Made by a program: the position numbers and the translations under genes
Notes under the pieces: generated by a model
Told to the model about the DNA's origin: nothing
Database searches by the model: none
Seen by the model: only the letters and a program-made list of their open reading frames with translations
Assembly (NCBI GenBank): GCA_013399895.1
Contig: VXBA01001171.1
Coordinates: forward strand, 139,996 to 203,995
Source: Serilophus lunatus
Taxonomy: Eukaryota; Chordata; Aves; Passeriformes; Eurylaimidae
Direction of reading: 5' to 3'
Length of the DNA stretch: 64,000 nucleotides
Shown: in pieces, positions 1 to 12,900 of the stretch
How the letters are laid out: each line of letters begins with the position of its first letter
Position numbering within the stretch: the stretch's first letter is position 1

Positions 1-372
1 GTGGAAAGCTTCCCCAAATAGCATCCCTGAGTTGGGGGGGAACTTTTCACTGTGTTGTGTTTTGCAGAGACTTCAAGGGCTGGGAGTTACTACCACCAGA
101 GAGAGAGAAGAGGAGCGGCTTTCCCTTCCCACTGCTTCTCTGGCCAGCCTGCCTGGCCTTGGAAAAGCAGTTCCCTTATTCCCTTTTTCTTTTTGCGTGG
201 TTCTTTGTCGGGAGTAACTCTGTGTTAAGTCCGGAGTTCCCTTAAACTGTTGTCTTTTCTTTGGTCGAGCTCCAGATGAATAAACTGTTTCCTTGTTGTT
301 TAAATTCTGTTCAGTCTTCTCGTCACTGTTGAGCTTGCCCCTTAGTGAAAACAGTGGTGCTAAACCACCACA
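1..372 (+). mobile_element. 3' part of an ERV LTR, cut by the window edge
   Basis: The stretch ends in GCTAAACCACCACA, the same terminus as the LTRs ending at 20919 and 53377. It carries an AATAAA signal at 279-284 about 90 bases before that end. The last ~90 bases align well with the end of the 20.9 kb LTR (shared GTTCAGTCTTC and the CA terminus). The 5' end is left of the window, so no target duplication can be tested; the bases right after it are gtgac. The T-rich region before the polyA signal is typical of R/U5. Confidence 0.75.
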
Positions 373-2225
373 GTGACTGTTTGCAAAGAAATGGAGGCAC
401 TATTCAAAATTGAGAACTGACTCCTGTTTTTAATTTTCAGTTCTCTAAAGCTGAAGGAGAAGGGAATGAATAGATGGCCAGTTATTGCTGTGCCATCTTA
501 CAGAAGAAAAAGATGCAGGGAAGTGTTGTATACTGCTCTCCCACTCCCAGGAAACAGCCTGTTTAACAGGAGGTGTGACCTGCTGGGGCTGGAGGAGAAG
601 GCCGATCTGGGGACAGAGGCCACAGGAAACAGGAGCCAAAGCTTCCTTGTATTTTTTCCACAAAAAAAAAAAAAGAGGTAAATAGCTCCTACAACTTTCT
701 GTTTAACTTGCGGACTCAAATTTAAAAGACGCTTTTCTGGATTTCACATTCTAATTCTTAATACGAAATAAAGGCTATTTTTCATCTGTGTAAGTCATTT
801 ATCATACCCTTAGCAAAAGGATTTTTTGACAACAAAGTGAAGGATAATTCTGAAATTGTTAAACTTGTGTCCCTTAAAATAAGTTACACTTGTCCTCAGT
901 TTGAACAGTGATGTTTCTTGCTCAGCATAGTCAACAACTTAATTCTGTCCCTAAGCCAAAAAGAGAATGAGTACCAGCAGAGACCTATCACACTGTCTTC
1001 ATCCGTAAAGGAATATAACAAGCAGCTGTTGCATTTCTCTTAAGATGATAGCTGTAAATTGCGTTGTCTCACAGGCACTTCTCCTGCAGATGTCCCTGAT
1101 TCCTCCATCAAGTTGATGACCATGAAAAGCAGGGAAATATATGAGGTCAGATTCCTCTTCCAAAATAATAGATTATTTAACCTCAGATGTGTTGGGATCC
1201 TATTACCTGACAGGTTTGGGACAGAGAGGCTTTTATTTACATTTAAAAAAGGGCTGGCCACATGCAGTAGAACTTGTTTTATCCCTGAGAGGAGGTGATG
1301 GGGTCCTTTGTGCATTAGTTTCCTTATAGACTACTTCACCTATCTGTGAGCTGGGCTTGACAGCTTCACTCCAATGGGAAATATGGCTGTGGTTCTCCTG
1401 TTACATGAGATGGTGTAAGGAGTTATTATTTAATTATGACAACTACACACATACAAGACATTGCATTCGGAAACACACATACACCATCTGCTAGATACCA
1501 TGATTTAGCTGTAGGCGTTCAAGAGCAGAGTCTTATGAGCATTAACTTTATTTTAGGAGACTATAAATGTGGGCCTCCTTGCACACCACTGCCGAGGGAG
1601 GCATTCAGGGGAAGAATGTTCCTTGATGATATAGTCATTACTGCTTCAGCAAGACGTTAATTTTTACAATAAATAAGCTTAATCCTTTTATACAGATCAT
1701 TTTAGAAAATAAACAGGCCGTTCTTATGAGCTACTTAGAACTGAGGCTGGGATGGGATTTGTGGCAAGGTCCTGCATACACTGCAAATTGTAAGCAATTT
1801 TGAATTCCTGGGGAACTGCTGCAGATCATTATTTATTGTGGGTTTTTAAATAACTTATAAACACAACATTTTTTGCATGTTTCAAAGCATTTAGAAAGCA
1901 AAAACATTGCCTAGTGTAACTAAATTCCTGAAGAAAGAAGATGACTGTTATCCATGGGCTGTTTGTAGTTTTAGTGCAGCATTTTCTTAGATTACTTCTG
2001 AAGAATTTGTATGGAAAACAGGTTTTGGGGAAGCAGATGTGGGAAAGCCTGACCACTGGATTTAGAAACATGAAGTTCCTTGGTCTTCCAGTTCGGTCTA
2101 CTCCTCTAGCGACCTTTGTAACTTCAGCAGAAGTTAACAAACAGCAGGAAGTTCAATTCAGGTGTTTTTAGCCACTGATCTTAATTGTAGAAAGAAAGTA
2201 ATGATGCAGTTTTGGACTCCTGAGG
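373..2225. other. Intergenic DNA, no feature seen
   Basis: AT-rich sequence between two LTRs, with a 13-A run at about 662-674. Only short unrelated frames occur. The bases 2221-2225 (tgagg) are the left target duplication of the next LTR. Confidence 0.7.
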
Positions 2226-2743
2226 TGTCCTAGGTTGAAGTATATTCTATTACCATCTCTGTTAGCTGTTGAAACAGCTGGTGAAACAGTGTTCTTTGCC
2301 ACTATCATCTGTTAATGGGCCATCAATGCCTCGCCCATGACTCAGAGATAGCTCCTTCCTGGACTATCTGCTGTTAATGGGCCCATCAGGCCTTATCACA
2401 TGATTCACCATCCCATTGTGAGATGTTTTGCCCAGAGGGAGGAGCCAACTATTCCACCCTGGATATAAGCTGAGACTCTGAACACCACAGGAGCGCTTAC
2501 CTACTGGACTCCCAGAGGACAAGAGCTACCATTGGACTTTCTCACCCCTTTTCCTTTTTACAGGATCACTGCTTCAACGGAACTGCTTTGCTTGGACTGC
2601 TATTACCATAGAGTGTCAGGGTGTATCTGACTTTGTCAGTGTTCTTGTACTTCTGCATTTATTTATTTCTTTTAATTTTTTTTTTCTATTAAATTATAAT
2701 TCTGACTTGCGATCTCCCACTGGTTTGATTTCAAACTAGTACA
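2226..2743 (+). mobile_element. Solo ERV LTR with perfect 5-bp target duplication
   Basis: 518 bp beginning TGTCCTAGG and ending CTAGTACA, so it has the TG...CA ends of LTRs. It is bounded by the direct repeat tgagg on both sides (2221-2225 and 2744-2748). It has a TATA-like GATATAAG at 2462-2469, a T-rich tract and an ATTAAA signal at 2688-2693 in the right order for plus-strand U3-R-U5. No internal retroviral sequence flanks it, so it is a solo LTR left by recombination. A 5-bp duplication fits avian ERVL-type or class I-like elements, but the family assignment needs a repeat library. Confidence 0.88.
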
Positions 2744-3190
2744 TGAGGATATCATTATCCTGCCTTACAAGGGCTATGAACAGTAATGTACAACAGATGT
2801 GTGATTCTGATGTGAACTCTGATTAATGTTTGCTAAAGAAATAATGTGGGCGTTGTCTTGAGGAAAACAGAGATGTTGTCTTTTTCATGAAATATTAAAG
2901 AAAGAAACAGTATTACTAGCCAGAGTTAGGCATTTAATATCTTACAATATTAAATTGTAAGGTGACTGAGAGTGGACTGAGTTTGCCTTTTGGACAGCCC
3001 TGAGATGAATGCCATTGCATGACAGTCTCTGTATTGACACTAGATACGATATCATATCCTGGCCAGCAGGTTTCACAGATTTGGTGAGATTCTGTGAAGG
3101 AGCTGTACCATTCCAGCCCCAAACCAGCCTGACTTTCAGAAGAGAAATGTGGCCTCCAGGTTTGGGTGCCACTGTTGACCTTGTTCACTA

Positions 3191-3400
3191 ATCACAAAAT
3201 CATAGAATGGTTTGACTTGTGAGGGACCTTAAATATTATCCAGTTCCAACATCCCTGCTGTGGGCATAAACGCCTCTCACTTGACCAGGCTGTTCAAAGA
3301 CTTGTCCAACCTGGCCTTAGGGCAGGGATAGTGTATCCACAAATTCTCTGGACAAACCTGTGCCAGTGCGTCATGGCCCTTACAGTAAACTTGCCATGTG
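3191..3400 (-). mobile_element. CR1 LINE 3'-end fragment
   Basis: The plus strand reads atcacaaaatcatagaatgg, then a run resembling TTGGAAGGGACCTTAAAGATCATC, and later accaggctgttcaaagac and tccaacctggcct. This is the reverse complement of the avian CR1 3' UTR, whose short 3'-terminal repeat (ATTCTATGATTCTATG) is visible as the opening bases. The element is 5'-truncated, as nearly all CR1 copies are, and about 15-20% diverged by eye. Confidence 0.9.
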
Positions 3401-6400
3401 TCTGCCTGTGAGCCTGGAAAAAGCTGTGTAGCTGGAGCTTTCATTTCTGTCTTCTAAACAAGTTGATTTCATATTGTTAGAAAATCTCATTTTCTCATTA
3501 ACTGTGGAAATAATACTCCGGCACTGTGGAAAAAGGGATCAGATAACTAGGTTAGTAGTGGATACATGCAACCACAAGGTTGTGTGACTCCATCTCAGAA
3601 GCATCCTCATTTCAAAAGCTAAAAGTTTATGTAATACATACGTCCATTTCCCATGGCAGAAAAGATTATTAGGACTATATTCCCATTCTTGCTATCCACT
3701 GACCCAAGTAGTTGTGTCTCATAATTACAGAAAGAAAAATATATCTTGTTTGACTTTTGTAGTGGAGTCAGCTTTGGCTTCTGATCCCAAACTATGACTT
3801 CCTCTTCAGGACACAGGATTCTCTATGACATCAGGCAGCAGCCCTAGTTTGTTCTAGATACAAAATCGCCTAGCAGGAAGATAGACCGCAAAAAAAGGGG
3901 CCATGTTAATAATCTAACACAAGAATATAGGGCTTAAATAAACTGGCAGCAAAGTGAAGCTGACCCTAGAGACATACCTGGTAAATGCTCAATGAACAAC
4001 ACTACCTCCACACACTTAGGCAGAGTCATCCCATGTTCTTTTAACTGTGCAATCATCTAAAAGCCTTATTTTAAAACATTGGCTTTTAAATCAAATTCTA
4101 GGGAAAATAACAAGCATACGAAAACATCAGTAATTTTGTTTGGTAAGGTAGATACAGTGATTTGTGTGTGGTTTTTCTAAAATGTATTTTATAATGTAAA
4201 TATAAGCCGGATGAGACAAATTGTTTTCATCCTGAAAGCAAATGTAATTTCCAGTTAAACAACTCCTAATAAATATTGGTATTTTTCAGTCGCTGTCAAT
4301 ACCACCACTAACATCACACAGTGTGTAGGCCCCAAAAGCTCTTGTTTGTTTCTAAAGTGATCAGGTCACACCACTCAGTTCTCCCCAATTTATTTAAATC
4401 TGTTACTTTATTTCAAGTGCTAATTATCTCTCACAACAAACAAAGCCTTGTCAGCTGCAATTACTGGCATTACAATAGATTATCAACAGAAAAGTGTGTC
4501 TTGAAGCAAGAAGTGTTGCCTTGGTTACCAACCCAAAATGCTCCTGGACTGCATCTGTAACCACAATTTCTTGATTATATCTGAAATATTTCATGAGGGA
4601 GGCCCCTCTTTTCCTCCTAAATTAGTACAGGGCATCATGAGCCAAATTTTACCCTACAGAATTGTGATTTAAATCACAACAGTGCAAATTTGGAGCCAAT
4701 GGTAGATTATCCTAAAGGCAAAAGAAAGGAGTTACATTTTGCTTGTGTAGAGGAGAATGCACTTTGCTTTTGCAGTCAGCATACACATGAATAATTCCTC
4801 TGCCTTCACAAGCACTACGCCTGACTCTAAATGAGAATAGGCTCTTGCCCAGCAAACTGAAGCAGGTGTGTTTAACAAGGCCGTTCTCCTTCCTACCAAA
4901 CACTCTGACGCATGTGAAGAGCTGGCACCAGCTCAGGAGCCTTGGAGTGGTTGTAAATGCAGTTTTCAGGATAGCTGTGAGATAGGGTTTTGATTTGACT
5001 TGGCAGAAGGAGAAATGTCAGCTGTGAAGGAAGCGTGAGTTCAGGCGAGAAGTTGGGAGGTTGGGTACGTCTCTCATCCTGTGTCACACAGCCAAAAGTT
5101 AAATACCTCTGATTGCCTAAGAAATGTGTGCTTATCTTTCATTCCCCATACAGTTGCTTAAAACAGGAGGGAAGCAAAGACAGTGCAAATACAGTGCCAA
5201 ATCTTAGTGACCTCGTCAGTTGAACGAGGTTTCAGGACTGATCAGGGAGGTATATCAGCTTCCAAAGGGAAGATAGAAAACAAACTGAGATGCCTAAGTG
5301 TTATTTCCATTAAATATCAAGTATATCCTAAACCGCAGGCCTACAAAACACCATTTATTTGGACCCCCAGCTTGTGACTCTTAATCTTTCATGGAGAGTT
5401 TTCCCCCTTTCCCAAAAACCTCACAATCAACTGTATTGTGCAAGAGAGTATCTTCTCAGCTTGAAATAGCTGAAAAACTCTGCCTGTCTTTATCCCTAAG
5501 CCTGATCAAGATCTCCAGACAATGCGTTCATACATTTTGTCCTCCCAAGGGAGTCTAAAAATTTGGGGAATTCAGACCAGTTTGGGTGAAATGTGGCAGA
5601 AGATTCTGCTTTCATTTAAGTTCTGTTTTAAAAGTGGAGCTTTTCTTATCCTTGGGTGGTTTGGTGTAAGGACATTTAGTCAGAAAGGAGCAGTCCGTTT
5701 CCCCTCCTGACTCAACCTCTCCTCTCCAGATGTGCAACAGGCCGGGGGGCTGCATTTCTCAGCCTACCTTTGGTAGCTGAGTCATGGTGCAGGAGATATT
5801 TAGCAGTGATTCTAGCTAGAGGGAAGGAGGGAGGCCATAACCAGATGTGAAGTTATGGCATTTAGTTTAAAAGAGGGCATTCTGAGTTCCAGTCCCAGCT
5901 CCTTCTGTATTTTATTCTGTGTAAAAACCATGTAATGTAAAATAGATCACTTTCTAGGAGTGTGCACTACAACCAAATACTCTTGCTAACAGAGGAAAGC
6001 CCTCAATAAGAATCTGAAGAACTGTGGTCCCTCCTGCCTGTGCACCTTCTTCCTCCTGTCTCCCCATCCCAATTCGTAATCATCTCTTTGGCTTTTCAGA
6101 AATGCTCCCATCATCACTTACAGCTGTGTTACAGCACACAGGAGTGCACCCACACACTTGCATAGCCACAGTGTCACCACTGGGCTATCACTCACTGGTG
6201 ATGATAGGACACAAGGATCTGATTCCCCTTTCCATGAGAAAAGACATGTGCCTGGATGTACTGGACCTCATTAAGTGCTGTAATACTGCAAAACTCTATG
6301 GACAGTGTTGGCAAATGAGAGAGAGAGCACAATTTTCCTCTCTAAGTTTTTTGTGGATATTGCTTTAGTACCTGTCACTCTCTGGCCATCCATCCAGGCA

Positions 6401-6690
6401 CATAAGAGCCAGGCAGTCTGGGATCTGAGTTATGTAGCCAGTGGGATGCTGTACAGGGCTTCTTGATCCTGTTGTAGCCACACAAGCCAGGGTGATTTGT
6501 GATGTTTTGCTTAAATCCATTTTTTCAAGATGGACCTTAAAGCCTTAACATAGTGCTGCTTTATGTACCTTGCTTATTCTGTGATAATAGTTAATGTCTC
6601 CCCTGCTGAAATGAGTGTAGAAAAGTAACTGTCCATGTTTGTACACCATTTAGTACTGCAATGCCAGCACATTTCACAGAGAGGGAATGT

Positions 6691-6950
6691 TCACAGAATC
6701 ACAGAATAACTAGGCTGGAAGAGACCTCAAAGATCATCGAGTCCAACCCATACCCTAACACCCGAACTAGACTATGGCATCAAGTGCCATGTCCAGTGTT
6801 TTTTTAAACATGTCCAGAGATGGTGACTCTACCACCTCCCTGGGCAGACTATTCCAGTGCTTTATTATTCTTTCCGTGAAGAACTTTTTCCTAATATCCA
6901 GCCTATACCTTCCCTGACGCAGCTTGTTGTTTAGTTCCCCTTGTGAGTCA
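6691..6950 (-). mobile_element. CR1 LINE fragment with the end of ORF2
   Basis: The plus strand starts tcacagaatcacagaataac and continues with gaagagacctcaaagatcat, the reversed CR1 3' terminus. On the minus strand, within 6767-6940, the frame reads RYRLDIRKKFF and NSLPREVVESPSL followed by FKKTLD, the recognisable C-terminal end of CR1 ORF2. The element is 5'-truncated at about 6.95 kb. The open frame of 100 codons that covers it extends into unrelated flanking DNA. Confidence 0.93.
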
Positions 6951-9900
6951 CCCACAGAAGCCATTTGTGATGCTCCAAGTGTGCTGTTTGGATGACAGGA
7001 TGATGCAGCCATTGCCTGGCACTGGGATGGCAGGTTCACCCAGGACTGGGACTGAGACTGGTAAGGCAAAGCTCAGCTTCTGGCTGAAGCCAGGTGAGGA
7101 ACTGTTGTCATCATGGGGTTCTTTGGTGGCTCTGACTGGCGTTACAGAAATTACAGAAATTATCCATGTTATCTGGCACTTCCTTTGGTAACATCAGCAG
7201 AACTCAGAAGCTGCACAGACGGCAAGGCTAGGCATTTCACAGGGCCATCTGTGTCTCTTTTCTCAAATTCCACTGTTTTGGAGGACTGAGAGAAGTGATG
7301 TGACTTCTCAGGAGGGCTGGATCACTGAGAATTATAGATCATCACTGATGGAAATACCACCTTTGAGCCAATGAAAAACTGCTTTGAGGAATACATTTTT
7401 ATTTCAGCTGTGGAGTCACTACCAAGGAATAAATAAGAGGGTCTAGGGAGATTCTGCAGATCATTTGGGAGCATACTGCAGCACCCGATTTTCACTCATG
7501 TTTTATCATCCCCTCAATTTTCACAGCATGAGCACTGATCTGTACTCACAGGGTAACCAGTTTCTGTTTATCCAAACCCAAATGTAAATATTTCCATAAA
7601 AATAAAATTTTTATGTGGGGCTTTATGATGAAGGCTGATATTATTTCCAAGCTGCCATTAACAAATCCATGCTGCTGTGGTTCAAATGAAAAATTTTAGA
7701 GCTGATTATAAAATGTTAAAATTGGACACAGCTATGAAGACTTGATAATACCTGAACTAGAGACAGAAGGTTCTGCCAGGGATAAAAATACAGAGTAAAG
7801 ATCTGGAAACCAAATCTAGAAGTACACAGCCAGTGTCCAGCATGGTAGCATAGCACTATCAGAAGTTGATCATCAGTAGGGTGATAAGACTCTCCCTCAG
7901 AACAGGTTTCCATGACTTAGCCTAGAAAATGAGCAGTAATTAATACAGCTCCTTCACAGATACATTTTGACTGCTTCTAAAATTAATGCATTAATTCTAA
8001 GTAAACAGAAGTTTTAATAAAAATAGACTGCTTTAAGAGGAAATAACTGGAGTAGAGGGGTACAGTTGAGTGGAACAGTAGCACAGAGAGAAGTCTGGGC
8101 ACCCAGACAGGTACAGGTTTACGGTTAGTCCATTATGCTCTTACTAAAATGAGATCCTTCCCATTTTCCCTAACTTTGGCATTTTCACTGTTTTTGATAA
8201 CATACTCCCTGATATCCTAAACACATGCTTGAGAAATAGTACAGATTAATTGCTATCAGGCCCTGATGTTTTCTGTGCCTGGCAGTGCTCCACACAGCAA
8301 AGGAGGAGGATAGCTGATGCACAAGGGCTGCTTGCCTATGGAGTGGGCACAAGCAGGTTTGTGTGATTGCTCAGATTTGAGCGGTCTTTAATGCATTTTG
8401 TCTGCATGAAGCCAGCCCTGGAATACGTCTAAAAGGCTCCCCTACTAGAGTGCAACAGGTTTTGACAACCACTGGTGCTTGAAGAAAGAGCAAATGTGTG
8501 ATTTAGACCATTGTTAGGGACTTTTTCTTACAAGGAAAGTTGTCACATTGCAAAAGTGTGAAGCTCTACATAATAGGATGCTGACTGTAAAAATGGTACA
8601 ACTGTGCTCTGCTATTATTTAACAATATAACTATGGCTACTTACCAATCTTAGATTGCCAAACCACACAGGAGAAAAACTGCATGAAAAACTTAGCATGT
8701 CCAAAACAAAAATTTGTTCTATCTGTGGCTATGTTATTATACTTTAAAATTTTATTAAGAAATGAATTTATTGAGCATTGTTTGCCTTAGAGGTGAGTGG
8801 TTCAGAAACTCTAATTCTTGTTTCTGTGTAACCATGCTTCAGTGAATTTTGAAGTTTTAACAAGAGTTTGGGGTTAGTGTCCTTAGGCAAGTTGAAGAAA
8901 TTATTTTTTTATGATTTAGTTAATAGCAGTGGTGTGGTCTTCTGTAATTATACGTCAAGCACTTAGAATGAGGTGGGGAAATTAATCTGTGGACCACCTC
9001 TAAAACAGATAAATAAATAAAGCGAAAAGAAAGTAAAAGAAAAAATATAACTTTAGACCAAGTCTAGAACTGCTTTTATTATCTACTAAAAATGGAAGTT
9101 TACAAGCAGAAGAGTGAATGTGAGAGGCACTGGAAAAGCAAAAATAACCCAATTCCAATGGATATGTTTCCTGCCGTAATCTAAAATTGACAACATCGCA
9201 CTGTGAAAACATAGAATAAAGGTAGCTATTTTATCTCATAGCCCTTGCAATAAGAAAAAAGTATTTCAGAAATGCAGCCATTTGATTTTCTTATTTTATT
9301 CCCTTTCTCTGGATTCTTTCTGAATGTTACTTATTTTTAATGCTTTCTTCTGGATTTCTTAAAGCTCTCCAATTCCTCAGCTCCAGGACCTGGGGCACTT
9401 GAGAGCTGTCAGATCAGACCTTTGCTTTACTTCCCATGGAATATGCTCCCTTCTCAGATGAGGACCTCCTCCAGAATGGAAGCAACTAATGATAGTGTGA
9501 CTACTTGAAAGCCACGTGGAGGGAGAGAGGAGCGAGATGCTATTCAGTTCAGCAGTATAAATAAAGTTAGAACTTTCCTTCTGCAGGCATGTGTGGGAAG
9601 GGCATCAACAGAGCAATTACGTGGTGGGTGGGAAAGAGGATTTTGTCACTTTGGCAATGCTGACAGACAGAAATAAACTGCTTCTAGGTGGATAGCAGCG
9701 TAAGAACTTGCATATCAAGAGCATAAGCAGAAATAAAATGGGCCCTTAAGGGGATTTATTGAGGGCTGGAGATTTAGTTTGGTTTGCAGGGTTTTTTAAG
9801 TGCCTAAGGACCCTGCTATTTCATTGTGTGCAAGCCAAGAATCAAGAGCAGGGTGAAAGTGAGCAAACTGCATCCAAACTAGTAAGAAACTGGAATGCAA

Positions 9901-12900
9901 GAATTTGATTGTAACTCTTCTGTAGCTGTTACATATGTAACAGAATGGTACATTCAGAGGGCAGGGCCAGTGAGGAATGGAGTCATGGTCAAGAAAGCTG
10001 CTTGGAAGAAACCCTCTTCCCTTTTCAAACCAGTAATGGAGACCATTTCCTACATTTTTGTGCATAAAACCATGCCATGAATTGGCCATGGTGCCTTTGG
10101 GCACATGATACAGTGTCATAATTTGACTGCTCCAGTGTGACTGGAGTATTGCTGTCCTGCACCCACAACTGCAGATGCCATTGGCGTTCTGTGGGAAATA
10201 AATAAAATTACTCACATGGGTTACAGTAACAATGGATCATTGATATATAGATTCTGGTCGTGGAGATGGTTTTGCTTCTCTTTCATGCTTTTTCTCACAA
10301 AAGAAAACCAGTCATGATGTCCACCAATGTAGATTAACACAGATAGTTGTAATGTAATAATTCTGAATTGGAAATATTATATTTCTGCAAAAGAAATATA
10401 AAAAAACATGGCATGTGTAATAGATAGGGATATTCGTGCACCACTGGTTCATTCCACCTGTATGCCTATCTGATGGGGAGCTCTCTGATGCAGAAAATCC
10501 AGCAACATCCCTCTCCCTTTTCTTTCTTTCCAGATGTGATGAAGTGGATGCCAACTTTCTCTTCCACTGCTGAATGTTGTGGAGTTTCCCTTCTCAGCAT
10601 AAAAAATATTCTGCTATTTCATGGCCCCCAGTTTCACCTGAGATGCCAACAACCAAATTTGAGTGGGTCATGGTTTAGCGGTGCCAAGAGCAGGCAACTC
10701 ATGGCACTCTTTTGGTGCAACATTGCTTTTAACAGCAGGCTGGGCAGCCATACAGAGCACTACAGCTGAGAGAGAATAAGCCTGCCTTCAGCAAGACAGC
10801 CTAGAGATTTTTTAGATGGCAGATGATTGGTGATGTCACATGAAATTGACAGCTCTTCAGACAAAAGGAAGAAGCTTGACTTAATGAGTGCTATGGGTGG
10901 GTGTATAAGCAAAGACTTTTCTAAGAATGATCATTACCTTGGAAAGGAAATTTTCAGCTGAAATGACATTCCAGTAATTAAGGGCCAACACAGAGAATCT
11001 TGGTCATTATAACTATTTCAAAATTGCTTAGTTTAGAATTGCTTATGGTTGAACTGCTACTGACAATTCCATCACTTTCTATTCTCAGCTATCTTGATTG
11101 GCAAATTGATGAGGTCTGTACTGCACAGCCATGGTTCTATCTTGGTGCCAAAAATCACTGCCTGGAGCAGAACAACAAGTAGCAACTACGGCCAGATCAA
11201 ATCACAATGAATCCAAGGTTTATGTTCACTTCTTGGTTGTGTATACGCACCCTAACGGGGCCACTGGGTAACAGATTCTTGAAAACCATGGTGTAGGATG
11301 TCTTCTTTTTTTACTTAAATTTATCCTATCAGTGAATGCTTTTTACCAGACTAGTTGGAATTCACACTGCTGGGCTACTACTACATAATCTCATTTTTTT
11401 CTAGCTTTTTTCCTCTGTGTTGCCAGCCTTGGGTAGACAATGGTATTCAAATAGCAAATGCTATTTTGTTGTCATAGGAACTTTTTTTCAGATTTGGGTA
11501 AAAGAAACATCTGGACCTTCTGAAGGGATTGCATTATATCATGCAATGACTTTCCTAATTCTGAAAGTGAATCACTATGTGTTGCATCTGTCGATTGTTT
11601 TAATTCTCTTGTCATAGCAAAGTCAGAGAGACTGAGAGAGATAAACCATATTTTTATTTTAACAATTTAGAAGACTTTGTCCATTATTATGCAAGAATGG
11701 AGGCATCAGTCCCCTTTAGCTTTAGCAGGTTGGCCTCCTTTTTTTCCCCCCTGTAAAAATGTATTGTGTACTTTGTTCTACTGACTTGGAGAACTTCTTT
11801 TTTTTTTTTAGTCCCTCTTCCTCTTTACTGTCACTTTTGATTCACAGTTGCTAAGCATTGCAAAAGCTTACCAGAGGGACACTCTCATAGTGTGATTTGC
11901 AAACTTTGAAATAACACCCACCAGCAGAAGTACCATATGCTATGAAGTTGCACAGTAAACTGACAGCAGTATTTCATTTATAATTTGAATTTCAAAAAAT
12001 GTCACCATTTTTCACATCAACAAATGCCTCTTGGCTTGCAGTGCATGACTCTGTCCTCTGAGTGGACATTAAATTGTGCTAATTCTGCTTACATTTCTAC
12101 AGACTTTATTAATGACAGTCACATTAAAATCAATTCTCTTTTATTATGGTAACTTGTGGTATTGAGACAAAATAAATCTGTGAATTTTCTGAATGTGCAG
12201 ATAAGTCATTGGGCTTATACACTATTCAAATGTGTGTGTAGTTTACAGCATGTGGACTTTGCGGCTCTTTGTAACATTGATAATCCAGTGCACCCTCTTT
12301 GGTAATAAAATAAAGTACCAAGGAATAGTTTTTTAATCAATCAAAGGCAAACTTCACATAAAACACAAGCTGTTCCCTTTGTGGTTAATTTTCATCCAGC
12401 TGCACTTAAGTACAACAGAGCCAGCAGAGGAAACTACTTGGCAACACTTCCTAATTAGGGGACGTTAATTATAGCTAAATACTATACAATTTTAATGTTA
12501 TAAGAGTTCATCTAAATCAATGTTATTATGGTACTAAAGGAATTAATAATGATTTCATACTTAGAAGCTGTTGCCAAACTACCCATTAGTTCAGAGTTTA
12601 AAATGACTTTACAATGAAATCCCTAAATCTGCATTACATAAAACACTGAAGCACTCACAGACAATCACACATAGTACTTCTATTGTGTATTAATAACTGT
12701 GCCTGATGGCATCCCATACTCATGCTGGAGTGTTGATGGGCTGAGTGAGAGAGAGGGAGGAAACAGCCCTGCGAGACAAGGCACACATCCTCACAGACTG
12801 CACAAGTGAGCTCTCTCCGAAAATGGAGATCAGTCCGTTCACCCACTGGGAGGTTTGATAAGGATTTCATGGGGCGGGGGACAGGCAGACCCTCTGACAG

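Noticed and set aside
1353..1415. Minus-strand His-Val-Thr-Gly string, considered as the DERA terminal exon
   Set aside because: Only four residues match, the following residues differ from the family, and there is no acceptor in front of it.
2932..2956. Inverted repeat ATTTAATAT / ATATTAAAT
   Set aside because: A 9-bp AT-only palindrome is expected by chance in this composition.
6767..7069. A 100-codon minus-strand frame
   Set aside because: Its C-terminal half is the end of CR1 ORF2; the first part is unrelated flank, so it is not an independent gene.
9660..9710. Minus-strand Tyr-Ala-Ala-Ile-His string, considered as the DERA terminal exon
   Set aside because: The Val-Thr-Gly-Arg before it is absent, a stop lies a few codons upstream in frame, and the bases after it do not match.
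12400..12620. AT-rich stretch with homeodomain-like TTAATTA motifs, considered as a conserved enhancer
   Set aside because: Such motifs are frequent in AT-rich DNA, and conservation cannot be judged from one sequence.
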